Shown: positions 8,219-17,614 of the stretch, one piece after another | Position numbering within the stretch: position 1 is the stretch's first letter | Layout: each line of letters opens with the position of its first letter | From: Oscillatoriales cyanobacterium | Lineage (GTDB): Bacteria > Cyanobacteriota > Cyanobacteriia > Cyanobacteriales > Laspinemataceae | Assembly (NCBI GenBank): GCA_011390955.1 | Contig: JAABRM010000011.1 | Location: 116,400 to 180,399 of the forward strand | DNA length: 64,000 nt | Direction of reading: 5' to 3' | Notes under the pieces: model-generated | Databases searched by the model: none | The model's input: only the letters and a program-made list of their open reading frames with translations | Told to the model about the DNA's origin: nothing | Made by a program: the position numbers and the translations under genes

Positions 8219-8833
8219 TCAATTTCGCGTTAATTGAGAATTCACTAATTCCAGTCGAGATAAAGCACTGGTAGCCATCTCTCGGACATAACTATCAGCG
8301 GATTCATCATTAGACAAACTGACCAGAACTTCCTGCGAACGCGGATCTTTAATCGAACTAATCGCATTAATAATTGCCACCGCTAAAGCTGGATTATCTG
8401 TGCCATTTAATGTATCGATTAAACCATCTAAAGCGGGCACTCCAACCACACCTAAAGCCATTGCAGAAGCCAAACTAACCACCGGATTTAGATCCTGAAG
8501 AGCGGTGACTAATCCCGAAATTCCTTCCGTGGGGAAAGGTTCATCAGGGTAATTAATCGCCACTTGAGCTAAAGCTTTGGCACAACTACTCCGCACCGTA
8601 GCATTGTCACTTTGGGACAAGGTATCCAGTAAAAAAGGCACCGTTTCCATCCCGATCGCCCCAAGAGTCTTGACCGCTGCTCGTCGATAGGTCGTATCCT
8701 CTTCGTCCAAAACCGTCATTAAATGAGAAATTGTCGTTTCATCGCAGTTTTCTACCAGTTCCCACATAGCGCGATCGCGTAAATGGGGATTTGGATGCTT
8801 TAACTGTTCAAATAAAGACTCTTGTTGTGACAT
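8219..8833 (-). CDS. cpeZ: Phycoerythrin lyase partner CpeZ
   Basis: 204 aa of HEAT/PBS-lyase repeats, starting with SQQESLFEQLKHPNPHLRDR and containing YRRAAVKTLGAIGMETVPFL. Length and start agree with CpeZ (about 205 aa). CpeZ acts as a chaperone-like partner of CpeY, aiding chromophorylation and folding of phycoerythrin subunits. It follows cpeA on the same strand after a 169-bp gap containing a stem-loop, which probably gives a lower level of lyase than of the structural genes. Confidence 0.85.
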   Translation of the reverse strand: MSQQESLFEQLKHPNPHLRDRAMWELVENCDETTISHLMTVLDEEDTTYRRAAVKTLGAIGMETVPFLLDTLSQSDNATVRSSCAKALAQVAINYPDEPFPTEGISGLVTALQDLNPVVSLASAMALGVVGVPALDGLIDTLNGTDNPALAVAIINAISSIKDPRSQEVLVSLSNDESADSYVREMATSALSRLELVNSQLTRN

Positions 8834-8896
8834 CGTAATTCTGAATTTTCAATAATATTGATTTTCGCCATCTAATTCTAGCTTTAAAACTGAACA

Positions 8897-8963
8897 ACTG
8901 AGGGACTCAAGAGTGCTTCACTTACCCAAACTTAGGCAAACAAAGAACTCAGAGTCCCCCAGT
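8897..8963 (-). terminator. Stem-loop between cpeA and cpeZ
   Basis: Inverted repeat ACTGAGGGACTC (8897-8908) against GAGTCCCCCAGT (8952-8963), one mismatch in twelve, with a long loop. Read on the cpe strand it follows cpeA by about 40 bases. It may be a partial terminator or an mRNA 3' stabiliser separating abundant cpeBA message from cpeZ. Confidence 0.5.
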
Positions 8964-9002
8964 TTTTCATAGAGACTAATGATTAGACGAAATCCACTGT
9001 CA

Positions 9003-9590
<588 letters not shown>

Positions 9591-9613
9591 TTATCGGTTT
9601 ATCAGCAAAGTGA

Positions 9614-10174
<561 letters not shown>

Positions 10175-10251
10175 TTAGCTCTCCTTAACTGATTGATTTC
10201 AAAAGTGATTTGCTTAGTTATTCGATCGGTATGTGTCACCGACTGCAACTC

Positions 10252-10326
10252 AATATAGGAGAGTAGTATGGCGATCGTCTCATTTATGAGAAACAAAGTT
10301 ACATTTTGTAATATTTCTCTCATAAA
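10252..10326 (-). promoter_or_regulatory. Putative cpeBA promoter/operator region
   Basis: Upstream of cpeB on the minus strand there is a perfect 9-bp inverted repeat TTTATGAGA (10283-10291) / TCTCATAAA (10318-10326) with a 26-bp spacer, and a TATATT -10-like hexamer at 10252-10257. An inverted repeat here is a plausible binding site for the activator of cpeBA, whose expression needs CpeR. The assignment is inference from position. Confidence 0.4.
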
Positions 10327-10404
10327 GGCTGTTTGTTGTTTGTTGTTTGTTGTTCGTTGCTCGTTGGTTGTTATTTGTTATTTGTTATTTGCTATTTAGG
10401 CTCT

Positions 10405-10732
10405 CTTCATTCATTGATGGGTATGATTGGGTGATGCAACCAAATGCGATCGGGATGGGTTTGTTTGCGGATGGCGGTGTTTTGGCTTCTAAGCCTGATG
10501 CGGCTTCGGCGAATTATATTCATAATTGTGTTTACGATCGTAAAAAGCGCACCGGGGAGAATGCTTGTCCGTTTAGTTTTTTTATGGGGATTTTTTGTCT
10601 CGGCACCGGGAAAAGCTGAAGTCTCAAGGGTGGATGAGTTTTATTTTAAAAAATTGCGATCGCATTTCCCCGGAAGAATGGCAAGCAATTCACCAAAAAG
10701 CCCAAGACTGGCATTTGACTCAAGAGATTTAA
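10405..10732 (+). pseudogene. C-terminal remnant of a photolyase-related flavoprotein (COG3046-like)
   Basis: The translation FIDGYDWVMQPNAIGMGLFA, DGGVLASKPDAASANYI, CVYDRKKRTGENACPF matches my memory of the conserved FAD-binding/iron-sulfur C-terminal part of the FeS-BCP/CryPro photolyase-like family. A shift of frame near 10600 is needed to reach the natural ending RISPEEWQAIHQKAQDWHL...TQEI at 10732. The N-terminal ~400 codons are absent: upstream sequence is TTGTTTG low-complexity repeat. Short internal deletions are also evident (between NYIHN and CVYD, where family members have extra residues). A dead gene. Confidence 0.75.
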
Positions 10733-10755
10733 CGATTTAGCAACCGGGTTTTTAT

Positions 10756-11814
10756 TTAATTCATAATTCGGTCTAAATATTCGGTAATTTCCCGCGCTAC
10801 TTGAGTCCCATTGCTGCATTTTCTGGTAATCTCTTGATCGATGGAGTAAACTTGGATTGGCTGGTTTTTTCCTTTCAGCTTATAACAGCCTAAATTGATA
10901 AAATCCCAGTGTTTTTGGGTACTATTTTTTACGGCTTCAGAAAAAACCAGCGATCGCGGTAAATTTCTGGTTAATGCTTCTAATCTAGATGCGGCATTAA
11001 CTACATCCCCAATCACTGTATAGTCTTTTTTAAAAGATGAGCCTAAATTCCCTTCAATCACCATCCCTTTAGTTATACCAATCCCCGTATATAATACTTT
11101 CAAAACACTATCTTCCTGGGCATAATTTCGCAACATGGCGACATCTAGCAAAATATCTAAACCCGCTTGAATCGCCGCATCTGCTCGATCGGCATCAAAA
11201 TAAGCCATGACACAATCGCCAATAAATTTGGTAACTTCGCCCCCGGCTTCACTAATAATTTTAGCACAAGAAGTTAAATAATGATCTACCAAGTAAACAA
11301 CGTGCTCTACTGGCAGTTTATCCGCAAAAGCAGAAAAAGAAACAATATCACTAAACATAATGATTTTTTCAGTCTTTTTCGCCCGGACATCCAAAGGATT
11401 TATGCCTTGTTGAATTAGTTTAAAAATAGTGGGTTGAGTGTACTTTTCTAAAATACCGTGTGATTCGGTAATAGTTTCTAATAAGGTTTTTATGGGTTGA
11501 ATAATCAGATCGGTGTTATGCTCTAAATCAATGATTTGCATTGACCATTCAGGAAATAACCGTTCGGTGACATTGAGTTCTGATTTTAAGCAAAGAATAT
11601 CGGTGTGCCTAGGATCGTCCAAGATTATTTGGTAAATTCGATCGATGTCGTCGGCTTCTCCTTCGAGAATTTGGAAAAAAATTCCGCCTAAGCAGAGTAA
11701 AACTCCAGTAATATTTCTGGCTTGATTATTCTGCTGAGAAATTTTACCGATTTTTTCAATATCGGCGGCAGTTAAGTTAACAGAAAATCGACTAATATAT
11801 GTGAGTCTTTTCAT
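10756..11814 (-). CDS. Photoactivated adenylyl cyclase (BLUF + class III cyclase), OaPAC-like
   Basis: 352 aa. Residues 1-~95 are a BLUF flavin-binding domain with Tyr-6, Asn-30, Gln-48, Trp-90 and Met-92 in the same numbering as OaPAC of Oscillatoria acuminata. A short coiled linker (LLETITESHGILEKYTQPTI) leads to a class III cyclase domain with IIMFSDIVSFSAFADKL, the KFIGDCVMAYFDAD metal-binding segment and YTVIGDVVNAASRLEAL. Blue light absorbed by FAD should raise cAMP synthesis. The substrate-determining residues look like those of OaPAC, so ATP is expected. It lies next to the phycoerythrin locus, transcribed in the same direction as cpeBA but upstream of it, separated by a dead photolyase-like gene. 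Confidence 0.95.
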   Translation of the reverse strand: MKRLTYISRFSVNLTAADIEKIGKISQQNNQARNITGVLLCLGGIFFQILEGEADDIDRIYQIILDDPRHTDILCLKSELNVTERLFPEWSMQIIDLEHNTDLIIQPIKTLLETITESHGILEKYTQPTIFKLIQQGINPLDVRAKKTEKIIMFSDIVSFSAFADKLPVEHVVYLVDHYLTSCAKIISEAGGEVTKFIGDCVMAYFDADRADAAIQAGLDILLDVAMLRNYAQEDSVLKVLYTGIGITKGMVIEGNLGSSFKKDYTVIGDVVNAASRLEALTRNLPRSLVFSEAVKNSTQKHWDFINLGCYKLKGKNQPIQVYSIDQEITRKCSNGTQVAREITEYLDRIMN

Positions 11815-12307
11815 GGCAGCAATCTGGTGAAATAAAATAACCGGGAATTGAGGAGCTAATCAACTCAAAAAACCTTGAGTTTCCTTGGTAGAGGTTGAGA
11901 AAATGACTCTATAGGTAAAAATAAATAGGACTTACGCAAGGAATCTATATATAGGGTATTGGTGCGTTACGCTTCGCTAACACACCCTACCGATAGCGTT
12001 GATGCGTAAGTCCTGAATAAAGTTAAGATGCACCAGAGAGACGGAAAATTTGATGGTTGCGCTGAAACTGATGATTACCCTGATATTCTGAGTCAGCGAT
12101 CGCTCCAACCCCAGGTTAGGAGAGAGATTCTGATTTAAGTCATCTCCAGAATCTCGACCACCGAGGGTGAACTGGGTTGGTGTCCCTTTTTACCGATTGT
12201 GGCATAGCATGGACGATTTATGTATAGGGTCAAGCATAAGAAAAATAATTTTTGAGCAGAGGTTTACTCAAATCGTATTCTAGAAATAGAGGTATGAATC
12301 AGTAAAA
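11815..12307. other. Intergenic region upstream of PAC and aroE
   Basis: 493 bp without a credible gene, between divergent PAC and aroE. It contains the 88-bp MITE at 11927-12014. Otherwise I see no terminator, riboswitch or recognisable operator; both promoters should lie here. Confidence 0.5.
11927..12014. repeat. 88-bp palindromic MITE, copy 2
   Basis: Same length and same terminal repeats (AGGACTTACGCA ... TGCGTAAGTCCT) as 2013-2100. The inner segments match in inverted orientation (GGGTGTTG...GTAACGCACC versus GGTGCGTTAC...ACACACCC). Flanking bases do not reveal a clear target duplication. Confidence 0.75.
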
Positions 12308-13204
12308 ATGCAAATTCAAGGCACAACAAAGTTACTCGGAGTGATGGGCGATCCGGTAGAACATTCTCTGTCTCCGGCTATGCACAATGCAGCGATCGCC
12401 CACTTAGGGATCGATTATGTTTATCTGCCTTTCCCGGTCAAACCGGCAAAATTAGCCACAGCAGTGGCAGGTTTGGCGGCTATTGGGGTGAAAGGTTTTA
12501 ATCTGACGATTCCCCACAAACAAGCGATTATCCCGTTACTATCAGAGGTGTCCCCGTTGGCTCAGTCCGTGGGGGCGGTGAATACGGTTTACTGGACCGA
12601 ACGGGGTTGGGTGGGTACAAATACTGATGTGGCAGGGTTTCTCGCTCCTTTGCGATCGCTGAACCGCGACTGGAAGCATACCAAAGTGGTGATTTTAGGC
12701 GCTGGTGGGGCCGCCCGTGCGGTGGTGGCGGGTTGTCGGGAGTTGGGTTGTACGGAAATTTATGTAGTCGGTCGCAACTCGGATAAGTTAGCCGCGTTTG
12801 CAGAAAGTTGGTTAAATACGCCGATTTCTGTGCCCCTGACCGTTCATCCTTGGGAGGAATTATCGATGGTATTACCAGAAACGGGTTTATTGGTGAATAC
12901 AACTCCCATTGGGATGTATCCCCAGGTAGAGCGATTCCGCAAAGCGGATCCCTTGCGGGAATCGCCTCTTAGTGACGCGGATTTTACTTGTTTGAATTCT
13001 CAGACTATTGTTTATGATTTAATTTATACTCCTAGTCCGACGCAATTTTTGCAACAGGGGAAAGCAGTAGGGGCGATCGCGATTGATGGTAGTGAAATGC
13101 TCGTTCAGCAAGGAGCAGCCGCATTAAAAATTTGGATCGAGCAACCCGTTCCTGTGGAGGTAATGCGCCAAGCTTTGCACCAAAAGTTAGGTCTAGCCAC
13201 TTAG
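12308..13204 (+). CDS. aroE: Shikimate dehydrogenase
   Basis: 298 aa. Reduces 3-dehydroshikimate to shikimate with NADPH in aromatic amino acid synthesis. Visible signatures: SLSPAMHN at 20-27 (substrate serines), NLTIPHK with catalytic Lys-71, GAVNTV, and the nucleotide-binding GAGGAARAV. The C-terminal region GSEMLVQQGAAALKIW is also conserved. Residues around 209-219 (RFRKADPLRES) are encoded by a 35-bp palindromic repeat inserted in frame after GMYPQVE and before the conserved IVYDLIYTP; the same repeat is found in the CHAT-CHASE2 gene. The insertion lies in a surface loop in the known fold and probably does not destroy activity. Confidence 0.96.
   Translation: MQIQGTTKLLGVMGDPVEHSLSPAMHNAAIAHLGIDYVYLPFPVKPAKLATAVAGLAAIGVKGFNLTIPHKQAIIPLLSEVSPLAQSVGAVNTVYWTERGWVGTNTDVAGFLAPLRSLNRDWKHTKVVILGAGGAARAVVAGCRELGCTEIYVVGRNSDKLAAFAESWLNTPISVPLTVHPWEELSMVLPETGLLVNTTPIGMYPQVERFRKADPLRESPLSDADFTCLNSQTIVYDLIYTPSPTQFLQQGKAVGAIAIDGSEMLVQQGAAALKIWIEQPVPVEVMRQALHQKLGLAT
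12931..12965. repeat. In-frame coding palindromic repeat in aroE
   Basis: 35 bp with imperfect dyad symmetry (GCGATTCCGC ... GCGGGAATCGC). It matches 29994-30028 at 33 of 35 positions and is read in the same frame in both genes. Confidence 0.85.
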
Positions 13205-13237
13205 TTAAAAAATGCTCTAGCTCGCTCCCTTTATTTT

Positions 13238-13771
13238 ATGCCAACTAATCATTGTATAACCTTAATTAAGCATTTCCAAATGCTGGCTCGATATAATACT
13301 TTGGCTAATTTGAGAATTTATCAGGCTTGTTCCCAGCTTTCTCGCGCTGAACTGACTCGATTTCGGCCATCATTTTTTGGCAGTATTTACGCTACCCTGA
13401 ATCATATTCTGGTTTGCGATCGCCTCTGGTTAGCCAGATTTGCCAATAAGACCGTTAAAGCTGACGAACTCAACGCCATTTTAGATGAAACATTCTCGGA
13501 ACTGCAAAGATCGAGAATTGTTGAAGATGGTCATATTGAAAGTTTCACCAAAAATATGACGGAGGAGTTTCTGCAAGAAACTATTAAATATTACGATCGC
13601 GACGGCAAATTCCAACGGGATTCTGCTATTTTATTGCTGGAACATTTTTTTCATTACCAAACCCATCATCGGGGTCAAGTCCATGACATGATTACTCAAA
13701 CAGAAATCATTCCCCCAGTTTTAGATTTACATCGATTGCTTAGACCTTATGCGGGAATGTATCTGAATTAG
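13238..13771 (+). CDS. DinB-family metal-dependent protein
   Basis: 177 aa. The DinB four-helix bundle pattern is clear: the first metal-binding His in YATLNHILVCDRLWLARF and the HFFHYQTHHRGQVHDMI motif (HxxxHRGQ) supply three histidines. DinB proteins bind a divalent metal and some act as thiol-dependent transferases; the substrate here cannot be read from sequence. It follows aroE by 33 bp on the same strand, so may be co-transcribed. Confidence 0.85.
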   Translation: MPTNHCITLIKHFQMLARYNTLANLRIYQACSQLSRAELTRFRPSFFGSIYATLNHILVCDRLWLARFANKTVKADELNAILDETFSELQRSRIVEDGHIESFTKNMTEEFLQETIKYYDRDGKFQRDSAILLLEHFFHYQTHHRGQVHDMITQTEIIPPVLDLHRLLRPYAGMYLN

Positions 13772-13794
13772 TTAGAAATGGTGGGCAATGCTAT

Positions 13795-13940
13795 GTAGGG
13801 GCGCAAGCATTGCGCCCCTACAGCAAATGAACAGATTATGTAGGGGCGCAATGCTTGCGCCCGCAATGCTTGCGCCCGCAATGCTTGCGCCCGCAATGCT
13901 TGCGCCCGCAATGCTTGCGCCCGCAATGCTTGCACCCCTG
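13795..13940. repeat. Palindromic GTAGGGGCGCAAGC repeats and a 15-bp tandem array
   Basis: A GTAGGGGCGCAAGCATTG/CGCCCCTAC palindrome is followed by about six head-to-tail copies of the 15-mer GCGCCCGCAATGCTT (about 13846-13938). The unit is the half-site of the palindromes seen at 1957 and 17020, so the array may have grown by slippage within one such repeat. Confidence 0.8.
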
Positions 13941-14009
13941 ATGTTTTATGTCAATCACAATTGAAATGACTATATTTATAATTTATTATTAATTAAAATT
14001 AATTGGAAA

Positions 14010-16403
14010 ATGAGCCAAATTAGCTGTTGTTTAAAAATTCAGGGGGCGGTGCAGGGCGTGGGATTTCGCCCTTTTATTTATCGTCTGGCTACGGAGTTAA
14101 AGCTGGTGGGTTGGGTGAATAATTCTGCCCAAGGGGTTGTGATTTCCGTGGAAGGCGATCGCGCTTTGTTAGAAACTTTTATTGAGCGGATTAAAACGGA
14201 AAAACCACCGGCATCTTTTATCCAAAGTTTAGAAATAAATTGGGCAGAAATCATCGGCTATAAAACATTTGAAATTCGCCCCAGCCTTCCGGGGACGAAA
14301 ACGGCGATTGTTTTAGCGGATTTAGCCACTTGTCCAGATTGTTTTGCGGAAATTTTTGACCCAGAAAATCGGCGTTATCGTTATCCTTTTACTAACTGTA
14401 CCAATTGTGGGCCACGCTATACGATTATTGAGTCGGTTCCCTACGATCGCCCCGCGACAACGATGAAAAAGTTTCATTTATGTTCTGACTGTGAAAGGGA
14501 ATATCATCACCCCAGCGATCGCCGGTTTCATGCTCAACCGAATGCTTGTCCCAAGTGCGGGCCGCATTTAGAATTGTGGGATAAAAATGGTGATATTTTG
14601 CAATGCCATGATGGGGCATTAATGGCGACAGTGGCGGCAATTCGCGAGGGCAAAATTGTGGCGATTAAAGGGTTAGGTGGGTTTCATTTAATGGTAGATG
14701 CCCACAATGAGGCAGCGGTGCAACGGTTGCGGGATAAAAAGCATCGCCGGGATAAACCTTTTGCTTTAATGTATCCTGCTTTGGCCAAAGTGCAAGGGGT
14801 TTGTGAGGTTTCTGAGATAGAGGCGGATTTGTTGCGATCGCCCCAAGCGCCGATTGTGTTATTAAGGCTAAAAAATTCAGGCAAAAATAATTATATTGCC
14901 CCGGCAGTTTCTCCGGGAAATCCCTATTTAGGCATTATGTTGCCTTATACACCTTTGCATCATTTATTGATGGCAGAATTGGGCGACCCGGTAGTAGCTA
15001 CCAGTGGCAATTTAGCCGATGAACCAATTTGCACTGACGAACAAGAAGCGATCGCCCGTTTGGGCAATATTGCGGATTTATTTTTAGTCCATAATCGTCC
15101 CATTGCCCGTCCGGTTGATGATTCCGTGGTGCGGGTGGTGAGCGATCGCATACAGGTGATTCGTCGGGCGCGAGGTTATGCCCCGTTACCAGTTTTTCTT
15201 GGCATATTTCTCCAGGCAGAAAATGGGCAATCAGGAAAAGATAACCGTGCGGAAAAATCAGGGACTAATTTATTAGCGGTGGGGGGACATTTCAAGAATG
15301 CGATCGCGATTTTGATGGCAGATAAAGTGTTTCTCAGTCAGCATATTGGGGATATGGAAACGCCCCAAGCTTTTGATGCTTTTCAAACCGTAATTAAAAC
15401 CCTGGGTAGCATTTATGATTTTCAGCCGGACGGCATTGCTTGTGATGCTCACCCGGATTATATTTCTAGCCAATATGCGCGATCGCAGTCTGCAAAATTT
15501 GGGCTGCCGGTGTTTTCGGTGCAACATCATTATGCCCATGTGCTCGCTTGTATGGCGGAAAATCAAATAGAACCGCCAGTTTTAGGCATTTCCTGGGATG
15601 GTACAGGGTATGGACTGGATGGGACTATTTGGGGCGGAGAATTTCTCGCAGTCAGCGATCGCTCATTTCAGCGGGTGGCCCATTGGCGAACTTTTCGGCT
15701 ACCGGGAGGGGAAAAAGCGGTGAAAGAACCTCGTCGAGTGGCTTTGGGATTGCTTTATGAGTTGTTTGGTGCGGATTTTGATGATGGTTTTAATCCGTTT
15801 AATCCGTTACCGCTTCAGGATTTTTCTCCCCGTGAGTTGCAAGTGATGAAAACTATGTTGCAAAAGCAGCTTAATGCACCTTTGACCAGCAGTATGGGTC
15901 GATTATTTGATGCGATCGCGGCTTTAATCGGGCTACGGCAAACGGTGACATTTGAAGGACAAGGGGCAATGGAGTTAGAATTTATTTTATCACAAATTGA
16001 TGAGATTGATTCAGAAATTAATCCGATTAATCGGGATGCTGAATATTCATTTGCTATTGAAAATAATCCCGCTAATTTGCCAAATCAGCCGTTAATTTTG
16101 GATTGGCAACCGATGATTAGGGAAATCTTGGCGGATCTGCGATTCCAACAACCGATCGCCCTAATTTCTCTGAAGTTTCATAATACTTTAGTGGCGGCAA
16201 CTGTGGCGATCGCCAAACAAGTGGGCATTGAAAAAATTGCCCTGACAGGGGGTTGTTTTCAAAACAAATATTTAACGGAAAGAATGATTCAAAAATTAAC
16301 AGAGGCAAACTTCCGTCCTTATTGGCATCAATGGGTTCCCCCCAATGATGGGGGGTTGGCTTTGGGCCAAATCGTTGCCGCTTTAAGGGAGTTTAGGGTG
16401 TAG
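14010..16403 (+). CDS. hypF: [NiFe]-hydrogenase maturation carbamoyltransferase HypF
   Basis: 797 aa, full length. Order of domains: acylphosphatase (1-~90, GAVQGVGFRPFIYRLA), paired zinc fingers (Cys-108/111, 130/133, 158/161, 180/183), YrdC-like domain (~200-385, KGLGGFHLMVDAHNEAAV, ATSGNLADEPI), and Kae1-like carbamoyltransferase domain (~420-797, VQHHYAHVLACMAEN, GGCFQNKYLTE). HypF makes the carbamoyl precursor of the CN- ligands of hydrogenases. No other hyp or hydrogenase gene is in the window, a scattered arrangement that is common in cyanobacteria. Confidence 0.96.
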   Translation: MSQISCCLKIQGAVQGVGFRPFIYRLATELKLVGWVNNSAQGVVISVEGDRALLETFIERIKTEKPPASFIQSLEINWAEIIGYKTFEIRPSLPGTKTAIVLADLATCPDCFAEIFDPENRRYRYPFTNCTNCGPRYTIIESVPYDRPATTMKKFHLCSDCEREYHHPSDRRFHAQPNACPKCGPHLELWDKNGDILQCHDGALMATVAAIREGKIVAIKGLGGFHLMVDAHNEAAVQRLRDKKHRRDKPFALMYPALAKVQGVCEVSEIEADLLRSPQAPIVLLRLKNSGKNNYIAPAVSPGNPYLGIMLPYTPLHHLLMAELGDPVVATSGNLADEPICTDEQEAIARLGNIADLFLVHNRPIARPVDDSVVRVVSDRIQVIRRARGYAPLPVFLGIFLQAENGQSGKDNRAEKSGTNLLAVGGHFKNAIAILMADKVFLSQHIGDMETPQAFDAFQTVIKTLGSIYDFQPDGIACDAHPDYISSQYARSQSAKFGLPVFSVQHHYAHVLACMAENQIEPPVLGISWDGTGYGLDGTIWGGEFLAVSDRSFQRVAHWRTFRLPGGEKAVKEPRRVALGLLYELFGADFDDGFNPFNPLPLQDFSPRELQVMKTMLQKQLNAPLTSSMGRLFDAIAALIGLRQTVTFEGQGAMELEFILSQIDEIDSEINPINRDAEYSFAIENNPANLPNQPLILDWQPMIREILADLRFQQPIALISLKFHNTLVAATVAIAKQVGIEKIALTGGCFQNKYLTERMIQKLTEANFRPYWHQWVPPNDGGLALGQIVAALREFRV

Positions 16404-16410
16404 GGAGTAA

Positions 16411-16495
16411 TTGATAATTGATAATTGATAATTGATAATTAACAATTGTTAATTAAACATAATTATCAATTGTTAATTATCAATTGTTAATTGTT
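16411..16495. repeat. TTGATAATTGATAATT A/T-rich tandem and palindromic repeat
   Basis: Four TTGATAA units followed by AACAATTGTTAATT palindromes, which can form a long A/T stem. Similar TTGATAATTAACAATTG material is at 59903-59950. It lies downstream of hypF and convergent XRE gene and may serve both as a terminator. Confidence 0.7.
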
Positions 16496-16536
16496 TCCCG
16501 ATGGCGGCCCCACACCCTACACCCTAAAATCCCTTC

Positions 16537-16902
16537 TTAAGTTTCCTGCAAGACCTGATGAATCAAATCAGCAGCAAGTTGCAGTTTATCCCGTTGGGTC
16601 AAGGCATCATAGTCAACTGTCACCACGGATTTAGCTTTGGGGATGGGCAGTTGCGGAATGCGATCGCACTGTTGTAGCTGCCAGGAATCATAAAAATAGT
16701 CAATGGGTTGACCGTACACGGCAGCAAAAGCCGGTAATTCTCGTTCTGCATCTACTTTGCGTTTGCCGTTTTCGATGCAGGATATGGCTTGTTGGCTGAG
16801 AGTCACTCCATAGCGAATTTCTAGCTGTTCGATGACTTGTTCTTGAGTCAGACCGAGGGATTCGCGAGTGGCTTTGAGGCGTTTGCCTAGTGAGAACGCC
16901 AT
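16537..16902 (-). CDS. XRE-family helix-turn-helix regulator A
   Basis: 121 aa. An HTH_XRE domain occupies residues 5-70 (LGKRLKATRESLGLTQEQVI, LSQQAISCIENGKRKV). A C-terminal tail of ~45 residues ends DYDALTQRDKLQLAADLIHQ. It is paralogous with the gene at 17062, with the same two-part layout and conserved YFYDSWQ/YFYESWE and LTxRxKLQL. Probably a DNA-binding repressor; targets unknown. The 159-bp gap between the pair has a small GGGCGCAATGCTTGCGCCC palindrome. Confidence 0.85.
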   Translation of the reverse strand: MAFSLGKRLKATRESLGLTQEQVIEQLEIRYGVTLSQQAISCIENGKRKVDAERELPAFAAVYGQPIDYFYDSWQLQQCDRIPQLPIPKAKSVVTVDYDALTQRDKLQLAADLIHQVLQET

Positions 16903-17061
16903 ATCAGAAAATCATGTAGATTACCACTAAATCTTAAATTTTCGCGGCACTTTCTTCTATCCGATAAACTTGTGCAGTTGCGAAAATCGCGTATTTTAGG
17001 GCGCTACGGAAAAGGGGGCGCAATGCTTGCGCCCTAATTAATGTGAAAGATGTTTGCTTGA

Positions 17062-17394
17062 TTAGTCCCGTAACAGGCGATCGAGGATTTCGGCAGAGAG
17101 TTGCAGTTTTTCCCGTGGGGTGAGGGGGTCTAAATCAAGAGGGATAGAAGGTTTCGGGGTTATGGTTGGTTCCCAGGATTCGTAAAAGTAATGAATTGGT
17201 TTGCCGTAGAGGGTTGCCAGGGCGGGGAGTTCGGTTTCGGCGTCGATTTTGCGTTTGCCTTGTTCCAGGGCTGAGAGGGATTGTTGGCTGAGATGGACTC
17301 CGTAGCGGCGTTTTAGCTGTTCGATGACTTGTTGCTGCGTGAGTCCCAAAAGTCGGCGGGTGGCGCCTAGTCGCTGACCGAGGGAAGACTTCAT
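17062..17394 (-). CDS. XRE-family helix-turn-helix regulator B
   Basis: 110 aa, tandem paralogue of the previous gene. HTH at 5-70 (LGQRLGATRRLLGLTQQQVI, LSQQSLSALEQGKRKI), then YGKPIHYFYESWE and a short C-terminal LDPLTPREKLQLSAEILDRL. The family looks cyanobacterial. It lies upstream of regulator A on the same strand and is divergent from the membrane protein gene at 17615, which is a candidate target. Confidence 0.85.
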   Translation of the reverse strand: MKSSLGQRLGATRRLLGLTQQQVIEQLKRRYGVHLSQQSLSALEQGKRKIDAETELPALATLYGKPIHYFYESWEPTITPKPSIPLDLDPLTPREKLQLSAEILDRLLRD

Positions 17395-17614
17395 GTGAAG
17401 ATTTATTAAGTGTTATTTACTTATGTAACGATATAACAATTTTGGTAACAATTGGTATTTTTTTCAAAAATATTAGATAATTAGATTGACTTATGATTTT
17501 CGTGTATAAAATCGACGATAAGCGTTAGCGAAGCCTCGGCATTAGGCGATCGATATGCTACAGAGGCGATCGGTCAAAATGTTAATTTTTACAAATCATA
17601 AAAACAATTGAAAA

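Noticed and set aside
10347..10740. Two overlapping frames of 90 and 98 aa as independent small proteins
   Set aside because: Together they give fragments of one photolyase-like protein in shifted frames, so a pseudogene is the better explanation.
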